Shown: piece by piece, positions 46,320 through 58,159 of the stretch
Layout: each line of letters starts with the position of its first letter
How positions within the stretch are numbered: position 1 is the first letter of the stretch
Position numbers and translations under genes: made by a program
The notes under the pieces: model-generated
What the model was told of the DNA's origin: nothing
Seen by the model: the letters and a program-made list of their open reading frames with translations, nothing else
The model's database searches: none
Assembly (NCBI GenBank): GCA_009760855.2
Contig: WPIO01000021.1
Span: forward strand, 1,456,501 to 1,520,500
Length of the DNA stretch: 64,000 bases
Reading direction: 5' to 3'
Source of the DNA: Cristatella mucedo
Taxonomy: Eukaryota > Bryozoa > Phylactolaemata > Cristatellidae

Positions 46320-49000
46320 GATGTACTGTATCTCCGTCAGTAGCTCCAAAACAGTCACCATGGGTAAGTGGGTACAATGCAGGAGTTTTTTCTATAGCCC
46401 ACTCAAAGCCTAAGCGGTTTTTGGTATCCATTCAATAGCCAACAGACTTCATCTCAAGTAAAAAAGATACAGTCAGAAGCATAGCTGATTAGGAAAGCAG
46501 AATGGAAGCAGAAGCTTAGGACTTCTGCAAAGAATGTACCATAGTAGGCAGCAGGAGAGTAAATGGTATTACATAAGAACGGAGGAAGCGACTTATGCAG
46601 TATAAGACTTGCAGAGCGGAAGCTTCTGTCATCAACGATCTTTAAGCGGAGGAATGAAACAACTTTTTTTATTGTCTATCGAAGACCCGAGAGCACTTGG
46701 AGGCTAAAACTAGCTCAGCAGTTCATCTGGGTAGGAAAGAGCTAGACTAGCAGCGGGCCTTGCGGGTCGGCGTCAGAGCTTTAACCTATATCAGTTGATC
46801 AACAGGAAGCCATCGAAATTGATTCAGCTAATGAGACACGTGGTCAAACCTCTGGAATTTTTTAACAGGCCTTGCAGCCTCATTCTTTGCCTACTGCATT
46901 GGCCAAGTGGCTTTTTTGGTAGCCCTGCTAAAATAAAATTTCAATAATCTAGCCGAGACAGAACCGTGATGCAAGTTAAATGTTTCTACAAAATGTGCAG
47001 TCTCTAATCTTAGATAGAAATCAGACGTCGTCTCTAGCAAGGGAGGTAAAATTATTAATGAAACTTTCAAAATGTTGGCAACTTTCAAAGACATCACCTA
47101 AATTTTGAGCAGCCAGTGACAGTTGCACAACAGCTATATTACGAGCAGCGATTCCGTTTTATCACCGTTAAGTTTAAAAAATGCAGTTGACATCTATAAT
47201 CAATGTCTGCAATGTAGGCATTCAGCATATCAGTCACTGTACCAGATTCCGGCCGTTTAAAAGGCAAATACTGCTCATTATCGTCAGCACAAGCGTGAAA
47301 GCCGACCCCGTAGACCCGAATAACTCTTCCCAAAGGTTTTATATATATTGAGACAAAAAAATCCTGAAGACGGATCCTTGTGGGACTTAACTGGTGACCT
47401 TTCTATTGGAATAGACCTGAACCTCACTCGACAGGGATCAAACACGACCGGAAAAGTACGATTCCAACCATACCAGTGACTCACCTGCCAGATCGATTGT
47501 TGTCCTCAGTCCCTCAAGTAATGCACTTGACTAGTCTTGATAGGCGACGTGAATAACATGGTTAGGGGTGACATGCACAGGTTCAGCGTGCAAATGTGGT
47601 TAGTGGCAGTTTGCACAAGCTATCGTGATCAAACGTGTCGAAGGCAGCTGATAGATCCAGTATCGCTAGGTTAATGACACCCCCATCTTCATTGCTGCAT
47701 AGAAAATCATTGGCAACAAGAAAGAGAGAACTTTCAGTCGAGTGCTGTAGCTAGAATCCCGACTGACATCTGTCTGAAAAAATTTTCTTTTCAGTGTGTG
47801 CTAGAAGCTGCTTAGCGACCACCTTTTTAAGAATCTTTGACAAGAAGGAAGACGGGAAACGGGAAACCTGTGCGATAGTTTGCTAGGACATTTGAATCTA
47901 ATCCAGGCTTTTAAAGTATTGGTCTACCAATTGGCGATTCAATTAACTTAGGTACAACTCTTTTTTTCGGATAAGCATTAAAAATCTCAGTTACAGCTGG
48001 GCAATGTTTGTCTGTTAGTGAAGACCGCAGAAATGATGGTATATGTCTTATGGTGACAACTTCTTTTTACTAGACTTTATAAAGGTAGCCACATCCCATG
48101 CAAAAACCTCGGAAAATCGATTGTGGAAGGTATTAGACTGCGATTTTTTCAAAAGTTGCTTTACTGGAAGGAGGCTTAATGGAGGCACGAATGCTAACTT
48201 TTTTCAGTCAAGATTTTTAAATTTCGGCTGTGCATTTAATATCTGGAAAGTGAAGCTTCTCAGAATTGGCCAGCAAATTGTGTGCTGTCTTTTTAAATCT
48301 GTTTTATGGTCTCACTGGTGGTTTTTCAGCTTTAAGTGAAAAGGAAGGCCTGGCTTTTCTAAGCTTCCGATTGTAGACTCTGAGGACGATTTTGAAAGTA
48401 TTTAGATAGCCATCTGACCCGGACTTCTTAAAGCGGTGTTCAGGCCTGACCTTAACACTGTGCATCTTTTGACATTTTTTTAATTGAAAAGAATCCAAGT
48501 GGCTCTTTACACTGACAGAATATACGGAAGCATGCTCAGCAAGGGCACTCCAATTAGTCATGTTCAATGCATTCGTGATTGTATCGAGGCTGTCTGTTGA
48601 GTCTGGGTGCAGATCAAGAAGACCTGGCTCACAAAAATCATTCAAAGATTTCCCCGGTTAGTGCTTTCAAATTGAATCGCTCACAAACACGACTTTACTC
48701 TGCACGTACAATGGAACAAGAAAATTAAATGAGACTGAACAATGATAGGAGATTGTCAGCGGCAAACCACTAAGTGAGTGAGGCAGTCATTTTTTGTGAT
48801 AACTAGATCCAGGATATGGCCACCGATGTGAGTGGTATAATTGAGGTGTTGGATCAAACCAAATTTCTCAGCCAGTAGAAAAATGAGCCGACAAGGCTGT
48901 TGCTATGTTTGTCGACGTGAATGCTGAAGTCCCCTGCAATCAAAAACGGTCTGTCATATACTAATATTTTAGTGAGGAATTCCTAAAAAACTCTTTTTAC
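46320..49000 (-). mobile_element. LINE-B, long copy (CR1/L2-like), endonuclease to 3' end
   Basis: On the minus strand: an endonuclease block with AGDFSIHVDKHSNSLV near 48945-48898 and HIGG...LDLVITKND near 48840-48790; a linker (48645-48304); RT blocks with QSGF...STESSLF near 47760 and LDLSAAFDTFDH near 47655-47622; PVKSHKDPSSG (degenerate GVPQGS) near 47400; the catalytic block altered to CADDNEQYLPF at 47299-47267; then a decayed C-terminal region and 3' UTR to about 46320, homologous to the 20.2 kb and 50.0 kb tails. Several frame changes; inactive. It is interrupted at 47535-47625 by a LINE-A piece. Confidence 0.8.
47535..47625 (-). mobile_element. LINE-A 3' UTR piece nested in LINE-B
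   Basis: AATAACATGGTTAGGGGTGA, CATGCACAGGTTCAGCGTGC and GTGGTTAGTGGCAG match the LINE-A 3' UTR at 31120-31185. It lies between two RT blocks of the LINE-B copy, without hairpin or tail. Confidence 0.7.
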
Positions 49001-49004
49001 TAAT

Positions 49005-50070
49005 GTGGTCATGGGATTGAGCCTTGTGGAATATGTAAAAGTATATAGGGATATAAGGAATAGAGACTTTGTTATCAAATGGCGAAATACAAATGAATTA
49101 TCATTTGTTTTGGCTGATCTTAACATCCGGTTTTATTGCTTAATTGATTCCATAGGTGCCGAATATCGTACACAGACTGATTCATTTCTTCCCTTGACTC
49201 GTGTGCATTACTCAACTCACAATGCTGGACACGCTCGATCGCTATCAAATATTCTCCTGTGATTACGTACAGTCAGATTCTGCCATTATCAAATTCTGCA
49301 CATCAAAGCGAATTTGGGTTTCATTCAGTCTCAGTTTGCATTTTTGTGGTATCCAAATTCATAATGGAATTACGAAATCTTAAGATCATCGGCATTTATT
49401 CTGTCCACAGGAAAATATCTTACTTGCTCCTGCCACCAAATCTTCCGTCCGGCTGGTCTATATTGGTGGAATGCAATAACACGACCTGCCGCGATGTTAT
49501 TGGCAATTTTGGCTCCCTGATTAAGCATAAAATACACCTCACCCACATAGCCTATGGATTACTGCAGACATTAAACTATCCAGACTTGAAAAACGATACC
49601 AAAGATGAGAACTGACTTATATCTACTGGCGTGACAATATAGTCCTCCATACCTAGCTGAACTAGTGCAGCACTTTCAGCCTCCTCTTGCCCTCAGATCC
49701 TGTATTGCCAATAAAGTAGGTGTTCCATTCCTCCTTTTAAAGACAGTTAGCAACAAAAGCTTTCGCTCTGCAGGTCCTATATTGTATAACTCGCTTCCTG
49801 ATTCTTACGCAACGCAACTCCCCTGCTGCCGACTATGGCACATCCTTTCCAGCGGTCCTGAGCTGATACTTTGATGCTACTCACTACCTCAACTGCTCTC
49901 CTGACTCTGCTATACTTCCCACTTTCTCTTTGTTGGGTGAGATGAATTCTGCTGTCTACGGAATGCGTATTGAAAGCCGATTAGGCTATGAGTGAGCAAT
50001 GCAAACTCTCCTGTGTAACACCCACATAGTCTTTGTGGCTTTGTGGAGATACATTACATTAGTATATTCC
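49005..50070 (+). mobile_element. LINE-B, second copy, opposite orientation, internally deleted
   Basis: An endonuclease-like block at 49100-49260 (LADLNIRF, then THNAGHARSLSNILL, compare GDFN and TH..GHTLDLIL), then, after loss of the RT, an ORF2 C-terminus at 49650-49810 (YLAELVQHFQPP, SFRSAGPILYNSLPDS) and a 3' UTR collinear with 20045-20325, ending ACATTACATTAG. Confidence 0.7.
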
Positions 50071-50074
50071 GCAC

Positions 50075-50212
50075 TGATTTGGCCCATTTTTTAATGTGCT
50101 GCCTCCGCCCAAGTTCTGGCCGAGGTCGTGGGCTCAAGTTCCATGACATATATGAAGCGCCTGAATCGAGATTAAGTTATCGTAGGGTGCTATGCAAATG
50201 AATTAGAGTTGT
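50075..50212 (+). repeat. SINE-A
   Basis: B-box region GGTCGTGGGCTCAAGTTCC, then TATATGAAGCGCCTGAATCG, AGATTAAGTTATCGTAGGG, and TGCTATGCAAATGAATTAG: a tRNA-like head plus LINE-A-type hairpin tail. It lies just 3' of the LINE-B tail. Confidence 0.8.
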
Positions 50213-51010
50213 ATGTTATACTGCAGTGCATTGCACAAGAACGCTCATACCAATTGTAGCAAAATTCCATGAACACTCTGTGCAGATAATGACAAGTATA
50301 ATGCAATGCAAGCTGAAGATTATTGGGTACGGTTTCTGCTCGTTTTGCTTTGACAAGTAGTGGATTCTCAGTGAATTGCACCATTGGCCGGAGCTATTAC
50401 AATTGATTTGCCGTGCACTGCACGAGATTATACTCACACGATGCGATGAAATAGTGCGGGCTACCTTACTGATTGCAAGCTTTAATACCAAATCTAAACT
50501 GGAGCTTCACATTCGAGGATCAATTTGCTGCGGATTTCGGATAAGTGCTGCGATGGCCTTTGTAGTCGATTTAAAAGCAGTATTTAAGAACAATAGTTCC
50601 AGATGAAATTTCCAAGTTTGTACTCAATAGAGCATACAACGGCAGGAAATCTAAACTGGTGCTTTGAACAGCCACCTTAAGTAGATTTAAAACCGGTCCA
50701 AATGAATTGGTATATTTGCCAGGGCCATTGTCGTCGCTTATCTTAAAATGTCCGACATTTTACGGGCACAAAAGGCTTAAATAATGCGATTGCCCTTTAC
50801 TCATAATGGACTGTAATATTTATTCTAAACTAGAGCGTGGAGAATCCCATTCCTGGCCATTTGGTTACAGATTGCCATGGATTGCAGTGTTAGCACGAGC
50901 CATTCATGCGATTCGTGGGAGAATTAATTTTGAGGTTAAGGTTTTTCAACTTATGGCTGATGCAAGGTTCGCCTATGACTATTAAATTTGTCTTACTATC
51001 AATCTTCAAG
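50213..51010 (+). repeat. Satellite array (~170 bp unit), plus orientation
   Basis: Diverged units with CTGCAGTGCATTGCACAAGA (50221), GCCGTGCACTGCACGAGA (50409), GCTGCGATGGCCTTTGTAG (50548), CAGGGCCATTGTCGTCG (50718) and TGCCATGGATTGCAGTG (50873). Spacing is about 140-190 bases. Confidence 0.65.
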
Positions 51011-51183
51011 GTTCATCAAGTTAGGAGTCATCGAAAAGCGAATGTCGTCGATGCAGGTTTTTAAAGAAAATTAAGTGAATTGGATGTGGAGCAAGGCTTC
51101 GACAGCTAAAAGAACAGGTAAAGAAGTTGGGTATTATCGGCATAGAAATGAAAGCCGAAATTATGCTTGCTGGTCAATGTGCG

Positions 51184-51660
51184 TCAATTGTGGTCAAAGG
51201 TGGTCAATTGGCGAGATGAGGAGAATAAATGGTAAAAAGAATGGGTCAAAGACCAAACCCTCAAACACCCCATATTGACTTTCCTGCCTAGATGACAGCT
51301 CTCCTCTCCGCATGTGTCGTGCTCTGATATCATTTCATGTAGGGCAGCTACGGCCAGAATAGCTCTGCTTCGTGGTAACTTGGCATGTGGAGAGGCCACC
51401 AGAACAATCCGATGGTCAATAGTTTCAAATACTGCCGATAGATCCGAGAGTAGTGGTATTGAGGCCCAGCCCTGATTAGTATTTTTTAAGTGGGTCATTA
51501 TAAACCCAAAGCAGGACTGCCTCCGCTGGATGATTGCTTCAAAGTGACGAGTGAAAATGTCTACAAAATTCCTATAAACTGGTGAAGTCTTTTAGTTGCT
51601 TGGCCACCACTAGTTCAAGCGTTTTGAATATAAGAAGTATGGTAAAAGAAAGAAGGTAAG
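51184..51660 (-). mobile_element. CR1/L2-like LINE fragment, N-terminal part of RT
   Basis: The minus strand shows LELVVAKQLKDF near 51600 (compare LEKVVAKQL) and NTNQGWASIPLLSDLSAVFETIDH (in two parts) near 51480-51410, the first RT blocks. Sub-family unclear. The sequence from 51661 to 52590 may be its decayed upstream part, but I recognise nothing there. Confidence 0.6.
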
Positions 51661-52769
51661 AATTGTTTCAATTCTCAGGATCTGTTTTGGGCTTTTTTGA
51701 GTGGTCGGAAAACAACTGTTTTAGAGGCGAAGAGACATCGCCCCGTAACCAGGGGCTTCTTTACAATGAAGACATTTTCTATTGGTATAAAGCGATATTT
51801 ACTATTGGCATACAGCCGACGCACCCCATAAGGAAAGCTAGACACGATCTAAAGGAGCGGGGGTCTTTTTAGTGTGATATAGAATTTGCGAAGGGCACCA
51901 GACTAGAGAGACGGGAAGAAGGTGAGAGTGAACCAGCACAGCAATGAGGAATTGAAGTTTAGTTGGAACGGCAGTGAGTGGTAGGATTATCTAATCCGTT
52001 CTCTCGTGCCCTTAAAAATTTGGATAAACTCTCTGTGAATTAGCAATTGTAGGTTCTGGGCAGTGTGATTTATTGCGACCAGTTAATTAGATGGCCGATA
52101 GTGGACGATGACACTTTTGAGTTATGTGTATCTCCGATTCGACTGTCCCACTTTACCTTGTAGATTTGAGCTAGGCTAATCGCTGGAGAAAGTTTGATTG
52201 AGACTGTGGCCATAATAAGCAAAGAGACTTAAAAAGGATCACCGAGGCAGATAAATTCAGATGGTGAAAGCATGTTGGAACACATCAAATCAGATGGGTC
52301 ATTAAAGTGAGTTTTAAAGTCACCAAAATGAGAAGAGGACAATTCCTAGTGCGATTTCTAGTGCAAAGAACATTCGATGACTGAGAGAAAACTTAAAACT
52401 GCAGTCTTGACGCTGGGACTGCTTCATTGCGGACATTAAATTATCGAAAAAATCGGTATATCACCATAGTCAGGTAAGAGAACGAGAAATTCTAACGACT
52501 TTTTAGCAGGGACGCAGAATGACTTCAAACTTAAAATCCATCGCTTACAGGTTAAATGGCTTTCAATTTGTATGTTCTAGCCAACAGTTTCCATTTCAAG
52601 CGACAGCGAGAAATTGAGAAGCCTTGCTAGGAGGGCAAGGGGAAGTGCTCAGCATGAAAGTAGCACCTCTGGACGGCTGGAATATGCAACAGTCATAAAC
52701 AGGCGTGTCGCCATTGTTGCCTAAGAATGTGCGAGTGAGCTCCACTGTCTCAGGTCTCAGCATAGCAAA

Positions 52770-54230
52770 AGCCTCAGCCACTGACCATCTTTAGGCGTAG
52801 TAATGGGACAGCTAACTTTTTGTGCAAAGAGGACCTGCAGCAAAGAGAATGATGAAACGGTTGCTGCAAGCAATTCAGCTCGGTATGAGGAGGCCAAGCC
52901 ATGGCGGGCCTTGTGGGTCAGAGTACACATTTTGGGCTGTATCTGTCGATCGACAGCGAGCCACCATACCTCCTTGAGTAAAGGTGACTCGCGGCTGAAC
53001 ATCTAGGATTTTTGTAAGAGCCTTGCCTCTAAATTCATCACCAGCTTCAGAGGCGTAGTGGCTTTTTTGGTAGATCAGTTAAAATGGAATCGCAGTAGAC
53101 CAGCCTAAACGGAACCAGAATGCTATCTAGGTTTATAATCAAGCCCCAGTGCTTGGCCATAATCTGAGATAGGAGCTGAACATGATAGCTACCAGTGGAA
53201 GCAGTCGCATTACAGCATCAACAACTAAACAATAAAAACAATAAACAAATTAAGAATAAAATAACAAAAATAAAAGAGCAAAGTATCCTATTATTGCTGA
53301 AAACTTAGTGTCTATTATTAAGAGATCGGTTGTTGGCATTCTTTAGTTAAAAAAAATTGCCGGCAACCAGTGTGTGCAAGTTAAGCGTTCAGTTTATCGG
53401 TCACTGCTGAGAATTCCGGTAGTTTAAAGAATAAGCACAGCTGGGTATAGCCGTGATGGCACACTAGGTAAGGCGGTTGCTTTAACGACCTCGTTCCGGA
53501 GGTCGTTGGTTCGTTTCCTGTGGTGGGCAATCCTTTTGTCGCCCCTGCAAGCGGTGGTGAAAGCCGCAAAGACTCTTCTGTCGCTATACAAAAGGAGGCT
53601 GTTTAATCAGCTAGGATTTTTTTAGCCAGCATAGAATTAATAGCCGATCCCACGTGCCCGATCCACTTTTCTACTGGGGTTGGTATCAATATAGAGCGGC
53701 AAAGGACCGACAGTGGGCAATGGTGGAACTCTACATGTGACTGATTTGCTGGATGACACGTGACCATCACAACTCACAGATTGAACATAATCGGCCATGT
53801 ACCATTTGACTCGCACCAGTGCCTCTTCTGTCTGACCGATCACTATTTCTAGTCATTAAAATAGGATATGACAATCAAGACTAACAAAACGCAGCTGATA
53901 TATACAGCATGTGAATGACGGTTGCACAACCCTTCATCTTTGCTGCTTATGATGTCGTTTATCACACGGAAGAGATAAGTTTAGTTGAGTACTGTCGCTT
54001 AAATCTTGACTGAAATTCCTCTTACAATACATTCTTCTTAATGGTCTCTACATATATGCTTAGCGAGCATATTTCCAAAGATTTTGGACAAAATGAGTGA
54101 ATGAACACTGGGAGATAGTTTGCTACGGTCTCACAATCAAATCGAGGATTTTTATGTACAAATGTTTATTTCACAAATAGTGAGCGTTCCAGAGACATAA
54201 GCGGTCACTTAGGTCAGTGGCGGCTTTATT
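52770..54230 (-). mobile_element. LINE-B, third copy (RT to 3' region), interrupted by SINE-B
   Basis: Minus strand: early RT blocks near 54120-53930 (LPVFIHSFCPKSLE, EFQSRFKRQYST), the mid-RT region at 53843-53637 (VKWYMADYVQSVSCDGH, TVGPLPLYID), then SINE-B at 53450-53624, the RT resuming at 53440-53390, and a C-terminal/3' region at 53110-52770 homologous to 46990-46620 (shared AGTGGCTTTTTTGGTAG). Broken. Confidence 0.7.
53450..53624 (+). repeat. SINE-B nested in LINE-B RT
   Basis: Full-length copy, close to the 33.3 kb copy (GCCGTGATGGCACACTAGGT at the start, AATCAGCTAGGATTTTTTTA at the end). It splits the reverse transcriptase of the flanking LINE-B. Confidence 0.9.
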
Positions 54231-54239
54231 ACTATTTGG

Positions 54240-56045
54240 TTAGAGAATTTAGCATCAGTTCAATTGCAGATCCAGGGGTTGATTATAAAAATAAGCATTT
54301 CTTATAAGGGGTAAGCGAGTGTGCGGTTATAAACAACGGTTTGACTTATAGTTTGGATTCGGTAGTCTTCTCAGGTACCCTGCAGTATTCTACCTAACTC
54401 ACGAAGCCTGGCGATGCATTATTACCACCAAAATGTTTTGGAAACAATAGCAAGCAGGCACGATTGTAGTGGAACCCTCGGGAAACCGTAGCAGGACATT
54501 TGGCGGTGGGGGCCTCAAGAAAGGCGAGGCAGGCGGCGTTGTGCAATAACCTTTCCATTTATGCCTAGTTTTTACGAGATAAAGTACGAGTTATTCCCAC
54601 GATTCCAAAAACAGGTCTCTTTCACTTTTGTTTGTCGCGCTTAGTGCTCATTTGCTTTAGATTACACCAAATCCACGACGGGAGCCCATTGTGAGCCTTT
54701 GGGGAGTCCTAATCAGACACAGTGCGATTGCCGCTAAGGTGTCACGCATTGACAATCCTGCAGGTACCAGGTGAAGCGATGAGCATGCAAAGGAAGCGCC
54801 TCCGTCAGAGGTCGCCCATTAGTAAGGAAGGAGGGTACGTCAAATCTGCAGTAACTGTCACTGCAGACCTTGGGCTTCAGTAGTCCCTATCTAAACCGAG
54901 TGAACTTCATTGCCGCAGTGATCTTGTCGCTGCAGCAACGACACCCGGAGAAATCGATCAGCTATCAAACTTGTTAGCGATATAAAGCATGATTGGTGAC
55001 TAAACTTCTTCTACTGTGGCCGAAAGTCAATGAGCTGAGGCTGCCAGAGATGAATGCAGTGCTTGCAGCATGAGCCGTGCCAACTTGCACGACCAAGCTT
55101 TCTAGGTGCAATCAGACCGGAATTGTGTCAAAGGAGTAATGTGGCGTGCTTGTTTCTTATGCCTGAACAAAGGAGCAGTATATTTTAAAATTGCAAGCAT
55201 GACATATTCAATGCTTTTTTTCTTAGAGACACCAGGAAGCCGACAGTGGTGTACTTTATTCCACCTGTTTTATGTTGCAGCGCAGGCTTTACCATGACTC
55301 ACCATAGCAGTCAGGTGCTCGCGGCTTAGGAAAAGCTGCTCGAACTATGGGATTATACAAAGTCTAGGTGTCGAGAATAAATTCTCGCAGGTGTAAGTAT
55401 TCTCTCAAAAGAAGATTTCCTTGAACCCCAACATACCATATATTTTTTGTCTACTTCGGTGGTGGTATCTCTGGGACGTGCAGTCCCTTGAAAATAAATG
55501 TGCCTACTCGGCTCAACCGCCATCTCGTGGGCAGGGCAAATAACAAGGCGCTGGACGGTGTGTGGAATCAGACTCTTAATGAACTGCATCCTAAATCAGA
55601 TCTTGGGCTTGCGACAACCAGCTTGCTATGCAGAAAGATAGCTTTGGCCGTGAGTTAAATGCATCTTAAACGGTTTTAAGATTTTCGCATCGATCGGAAG
55701 CACGATGTCTGCTGATCAAATCGATCGACGTATGTCGTGCTTCCATTATAATCCACATAAATTCAAGTTCATTGATTTTCTACCGTAACGTAAGCATTTG
55801 AATATGTCTAACAAACGGCTTCAATAGTTAGTCTTCAGCATTAGTGCAGCACTTATACTCGTTCATTTTGTGACTACAACCTGTTCCCATCTTTGGCTAA
55901 ATAACTCGTTTTTCTTATGTTTTTGTCTACTAATTTATTCTGATAGATTCGTGCAGCTGCAATAACGTTTACTGAAAATCAAATCCTGCAGCATTATTTT
56001 TTCATCTTGATTTTTCATTGGAATAGTAAGAGTAAAAGTAATATT
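54240..56045. other. No recognised feature
   Basis: GC-richer patches around 54,450-55,100. A minus-strand frame at 55353-55589 has an isolated His-rich stretch but no family I can support. Confidence 0.4.
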
Positions 56046-56049
56046 GACG

Positions 56050-56240
56050 AGACATTAGCATAGCATCCGAAGAGAATTGAACTCTTTCTAGGCACTTACG
56101 ATTTGTTTGAAATGAATCATTTTAGTTGGCTAGAGATAAAGTAAATAGTGACAGCATGCTTAAGCACGCAAAGGAAAACATTAGCAACCAAATTCTGCAA
56201 GTAGCATGTGCATTTCCTGCTTCTTTCTAAATTCCGTCAA
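56050..56240 (-). mobile_element. LINE-A 3' end fragment
   Basis: On the minus strand, AAGTGCCTAGAAAGAG ... CTCTTCGGATGCT is the degenerate 3' hairpin, followed upstream by 3' UTR with GCGTGCTTAAGCATGCTG. Confidence 0.55.
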
Positions 56241-56257
56241 TTCAGATTTTTTAATTC

Positions 56258-56365
56258 ACAATGTCAGTTGACGTTTGCTCCATGCCTTGTAAACAAAAAA
56301 GAGGCTTTTATTTGTATGAAGATCATACGCAGCTGTACTTGTGCTTTTTCTATTCCTTGCTTTCA
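56258..56365 (+). mobile_element. LINE-A RT fragment, interrupted by SINE-A
   Basis: A short frame ends GFYLYEDHTQLYLCF, matching GFHFYADDTQLYLCF (RT catalytic block) of the 27.4 kb copy with the catalytic Asp pair altered. Confidence 0.65.
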
Positions 56366-56500
56366 AAGCCGAGCTGGTTTTGTCTAGAGGTTAAGGTGCT
56401 CGCCCCGACCAAGGTCGTAGGCTCGAGAACCGAGGCATATGTGAAGCGCCTGGAGAGAGATTAAGTTCTCTTGGGGTGCTATATAAATGAATTATATTTT
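56366..56500 (+). repeat. SINE-A, reference copy
   Basis: GGTTTTGTCTAGAGGTTAAG and GTGCTCGCC (A-box region), AAGGTCGTAGGCTCGAGAAC (B-box region), then GTGAAGCGCCTGGAGAGAGA, TTAAGTTCTCTTGGGGTGCT and ATATAAATGAATTAT. The last part is the LINE-A hairpin plus an AT-rich tail. Confidence 0.85.
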
Positions 56501-56819
56501 TAAGATTTTGAACTCAGTAGCGTTTTCCTTTCAGCACGTATCACTGACGTTCGCACTTAACTAGGGCGAGACTTCTTAAATTGAATGATTACAGCCAACT
56601 TATTAACTATGGGAACACCTAGCGCTACTCAGTAACTGGAAATTTCAACCCTTAATGAGTGCTAGGCCAGCACGTCTCCTGTAGTATCTGCACGTAAATG
56701 TAGCTTCTCTTCCAAGGTGACTTTTTAACAGCAGAGACCATAAGTTCCACTGACAATTCTGCACACATTAGCCTGCTTAAAAGTGCAAAAAATTAGGGCA
56801 AGGATACCTATAGGCTGTA

Positions 56820-57290
56820 TACAATCGTGACATTGCGACTACATTTATGTAACTCGCTTCTTGCTGGTCTTTCTTCCATTGCAATAAGACGTTTATCCTT
56901 GCTGGAAAAACTCAGCAAATACGCTTGTCTATCGTAAATGTCACGACAGCCACAGTGCACCACTTCTCAGGGGACTGCACTGGCCCCACATCAAGCTGCC
57001 TGTGGGCTTCCATATTATGTCATACACCATGAGGTAACTTCCTTTTCTCTTTCTCGAATATATTCTTTCGCTCGAACCTGTCGAAATAGCTTACAACTAT
57101 GGCAGATCCCCCACCAGCTATTTTCAATCTGGCCCTAGCTGTGCACCTAACAAATTTCAAATCCTTTGGCGACCGAGCCATCAGTTACTGTGCTCACACA
57201 GCATGGAACTTACCAACGATTAAAATCACCCATCTCCTATATTAACTAAGTTCAAAAAGAGGCTAAAACTTAAAGGTTTTGAACATAGCT
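56820..57290 (+). mobile_element. Older CR1/L2-like fragment, post-RT region
   Basis: AACTCGCTTCTTGCTGGTCT (compare NSLLAGL), CGCTTGTCTATCGTAAATG, GACTGCACTGGCCCC (compare LHWLP), TCCTTTGGCGACCGAGCCAT (compare SFGDRA) and GCATGGAACTTACC (compare AWNSL), in order. Frame-shifted. Confidence 0.65.
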
Positions 57291-57294
57291 TATT

Positions 57295-58095
57295 CTTTGC
57301 AAGGGACTTCTTTTTTTAAGCTGTACTATGAAACTGCACTCAGTGTTACTAACCAATTGACATGCATCCCTTACAGAACGTGACAAGAGCTTGCAGGAGA
57401 TTATGGTATATTCGGGGTTTTATGGATATTTTGTATTCTTATTATTATTCTTAGTAGTAGAATTAGCCTCATAGCTGCCCATAATTTTCAAGCCTGATTG
57501 ATACCATAAAACGTGCTATTAATGGCGATGACAAATCTTTGAGGTTTTTCTGTCTGACAAAACCGATATACAAGTAATTCAGCAACCATATTAAGGCTTG
57601 TGAATTTTACTGCTTGCGTTGTTTTGCTTCTTCTTGTTCTCAAACTGCCGCATTAGAAGTAAAACAATATTCTCTTGTAAGTCACTGCATGTGCCAGCAC
57701 AATTTACAACGACGACGTCATACAACGACGTCAATAATGCAATATACAAACACCAGCTTAGGCTGCAGACACTTTTGTCTATGCCATAGCAGAGATTGGC
57801 AGCACCATAGGCTGAATCGCAATGGTTGCAATGTGTACGAACTATTTGAGTAAACTTGTCGAAGATAGTTTTCCCACCTACCGTTCCAACTACAGTTCGG
57901 CAGTGACAAATGGGTCGGACTCGAAGCTTAATCTCTCGATCATTTTAAAGCAATGCACATCCGAAAGCCACGGTCTACCACGCAAGTCGATACCAAGCAC
58001 GTTATCGCCATGAGCGTGAACAATCCTGCAATCTTTCGGTTGCCATTCACGTGCTCACACCAATTGAGCTATCAGGACTAACGTGTCAACACCAG
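57295..58095. other. No recognised feature
   Basis: Short frames only; an ACGACGTCA duplication near 57708-57732. Confidence 0.4.
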
Positions 58096-58096
<1 letters not shown>

Positions 58097-58149
<53 letters not shown>

Positions 58150-58159
58150 GCGCGCGCAT
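58097..58159. repeat. (CA)n(CG)n microsatellite
   Basis: About 25 CA repeats followed by about 6 CG repeats. Confidence 0.95.

Noticed and set aside
55353-55589. Integrase-like His-rich frame
   Set aside because: Only one short stretch looks suggestive, the spacing does not fit a zinc-binding domain, and nothing around it supports a retroelement.
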